Assembly (NCBI RefSeq): GCF_003002955.1
Contig: NZ_PVTJ01000008.1
Coordinates: 1 to 64,000 of the forward strand
DNA: 64,000 nt
Direction: 5' to 3'
Origin: Glycomyces artemisiae
GTDB lineage: Bacteria; Actinomycetota; Actinomycetes; Mycobacteriales; Micromonosporaceae
Both the position numbers and the translations under genes were made by a program. A model generated the notes under the pieces. It ran no database searches and had not been told where the DNA came from. It saw only the letters and a program-made list of their open reading frames with translations. Positions 62,904 to 64,000 of the stretch are shown here, one piece after another (positions within the stretch are counted from its first letter, which is position 1; the number at the start of each line of letters is the position of its first letter).

Positions 62904-64000
62904 ATGACCCAGGCCACCGCACCGCTGCACGACGTCCTGACCGACAAGGCGACCGGCGCGCTCGCGGGCGCCGCGGTGGGCGACGCGCTCGGCGGCGCCG
63001 CCGAAGGGAACACGCCCGAGGCGATCCAGCGGCGGTACGGCGGCTTCATCGAGGGGATCGTGCCGCCCTTCAACGCGGACTGGCGCAACGCCCGCCCGAT
63101 CGCCCCGTACCACAAGGGCGACGGGCACATCACCGACGACACGCTCATGACCTGCGCGCTGGTCGACGTCTACGGGACGGTGCGCGACCACCTCACCGCC
63201 CACGACGTCGCGGCCCACCTGGTGCCGCTGCTCATGGGGGAGAAGCGGTGGATCCCCGAGTTCGAGTCCGAGGCGCTGCTGCTGCACCGGATCTTCCTCG
63301 CCGAGAAGTGGCTCGTCGCGCGCCTCCACTACGGGCACATCGACCCGCGCGAAGCCGGGGTCGGCAACATCGTCAACTGCGGCGCGACCATGTACGCCGC
63401 GCCGATCGGCATCGTCAACGCCGGGAGCCCCGACGGCGCCTACGCCGAGGCCATCGACGTCGCCGGGGCCCACCAGTCCTCCTACGGGCGCGAGGCCGCC
63501 GGGGTCTACGCCGCCGCCGTCGCCGAGGCCATGCGCCCCGGCGCGTCCGTGGATTCGGTCGTCGCCACCGCGCTGCGCCTCGCGAAGGACGGCACCCGGA
63601 GCGCCGTCGCCGCGGTCACCGAAGCCGCCCAGAGCATCACGGACTGGCGAGGCGGCCTCGCCGACCTGCGCCGCGCCGTCGAGCCGTTCGACACCGTCGG
63701 CCCCGACTACCGCGCCCCCGCGATGGACGCGCGCATCCCCAGCCGCACCAAGGCCATCGAGGAGCTCCCGATCGCCCTCGGCATGCTCGTCGCCGCCCGC
63801 GGCGACTACTGCGAGGCCGTCCTCGGGTCCGTCAACTACGGCCGCGACTCCGACTCGATCGCCGTCATGGCCGGGTCGATCGCCGGGGCCCTCGGCGGCC
63901 TCGCCGCCGTCCCCGCCGACTGGATCGCCGACGTCTCCGACGCCAGCCGCATCGACGTCACCGCCACCGGGCCCGCCATGGCCGCCGTCGCCCGCGACGT
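62904..64000 (+). CDS. ADP-ribosylglycohydrolase-family protein (3' end beyond window)
   Basis: At least 365 residues, open to the window edge. ATG 62904 follows AAGGAG. AGAAVGDALGGAAEG near the N-terminus, ITDDTLMTC (~75) and GRDSDSIAVMAG (~316) are the metal-binding Asp motifs of DraG/ARH enzymes. The family removes ADP-ribose from proteins or cleaves related N-glycosides. Its place behind a LacI-controlled sugar transporter suggests hydrolysis of an imported riboside or similar glycoside rather than protein regulation; this is inferred. Confidence 0.9.
   Translation, partial: MTQATAPLHDVLTDKATGALAGAAVGDALGGAAEGNTPEAIQRRYGGFIEGIVPPFNADWRNARPIAPYHKGDGHITDDTLMTCALVDVYGTVRDHLTAHDVAAHLVPLLMGEKRWIPEFESEALLLHRIFLAEKWLVARLHYGHIDPREAGVGNIVNCGATMYAAPIGIVNAGSPDGAYAEAIDVAGAHQSSYGREAAGVYAAAVAEAMRPGASVDSVVATALRLAKDGTRSAVAAVTEAAQSITDWRGGLADLRRAVEPFDTVGPDYRAPAMDARIPSRTKAIEELPIALGMLVAARGDYCEAVLGSVNYGRDSDSIAVMAGSIAGALGGLAAVPADWIADVSDASRIDVTATGPAMAAVARD

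Overview
This 64-kb window comes from a chromosome of a high-GC Actinomycetota. Codon third positions are almost all G or C, lipoprotein, sigma and ClpP families are actinobacterial, and many genes appear to be transcribed without a leader (a TANNNT -10 box 5-8 nt before the start codon). The family mix (PopR/ClpP, ECF41, ROK and LacI sugar operons, a methylthioxylose-type locus) suits Streptomycetales, Glycomycetales or Micromonosporales; the genus cannot be settled from this sequence. No rRNA gene, complete tRNA or CRISPR array was seen.

Region by region. 1-1.9 kb is a foreign-looking, lower-GC patch: two coupled gene fragments, a TIR-domain protein with an intact catalytic Glu, unassigned DNA and a 43-nt 3' piece of a tRNA-Glu(CUC) gene, the usual scar of an integrative element. 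1.9-11 kb holds hrpB helicase, a Ser/Thr kinase, msrB, a lactonase-type beta-propeller and a TetR/MMPL exporter pair; two 74-75-bp direct repeats lie between kinase and hrpB. 11-16 kb has a DedA protein, MarR, a frameshifted DUF2264 gene and two ROK repressors. 16.7-24.8 kb is a five-gene peptide/oligosaccharide-type ABC importer with a GH2 beta-mannosidase, read divergently from the ROK pair: a probable beta-mannoside uptake operon. 25-28 kb has an ECF41 sigma factor with DoxX protein, a TetR/SRPBCC pair and a small membrane protein. 28.2-29.8 kb has no convincing gene but carries an 8-bp satellite and a degenerate 77-bp tandem repeat. 29.8-31.7 kb is a TetR/MFS pair.

31.7-40.9 kb is the most interesting part. 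MTA phosphorylase, a DUF2064-GT2 fusion, a GT-C-like membrane glycosyltransferase and an NDP-sugar epimerase together match the Mycobacterium tuberculosis Rv0535-Rv0541c locus implicated in methylthioxylose capping of lipoarabinomannan. Here it is joined to a two-component system, a Cys/Met PLP enzyme and a membrane molybdopterin oxidoreductase. Three near-identical 17-bp direct-repeat boxes (CTTACG-N5-CNNANN) sit 45-46 nt upstream of the three leftward transcription units, the geometry expected of an OmpR-type response-regulator regulon.

41-51 kb is mixed: membrane protein, methyltransferase, an alpha/beta hydrolase coupled to a 584-aa unknown and opposed by TetR, an XRE regulator opposed by a zinc alcohol dehydrogenase, aldo/keto reductase, quinone oxidoreductase and DHFR-like protein. 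51-53.5 kb has a small protein preceded by three 11-bp-spaced repeats, then a clpP pair whose second member has lost Ser and His of the triad, and a convergent PopR-like activator ending in Ala-Ala. 53.6-57.2 kb is a CsoR-type copper operon (chaperone, secreted His-rich protein, CopA). 57-64 kb has an AHSA1-type protein, a DUF3817 protein and a LacI-controlled sugar ABC operon ending in an ADP-ribosylglycohydrolase cut by the window edge.
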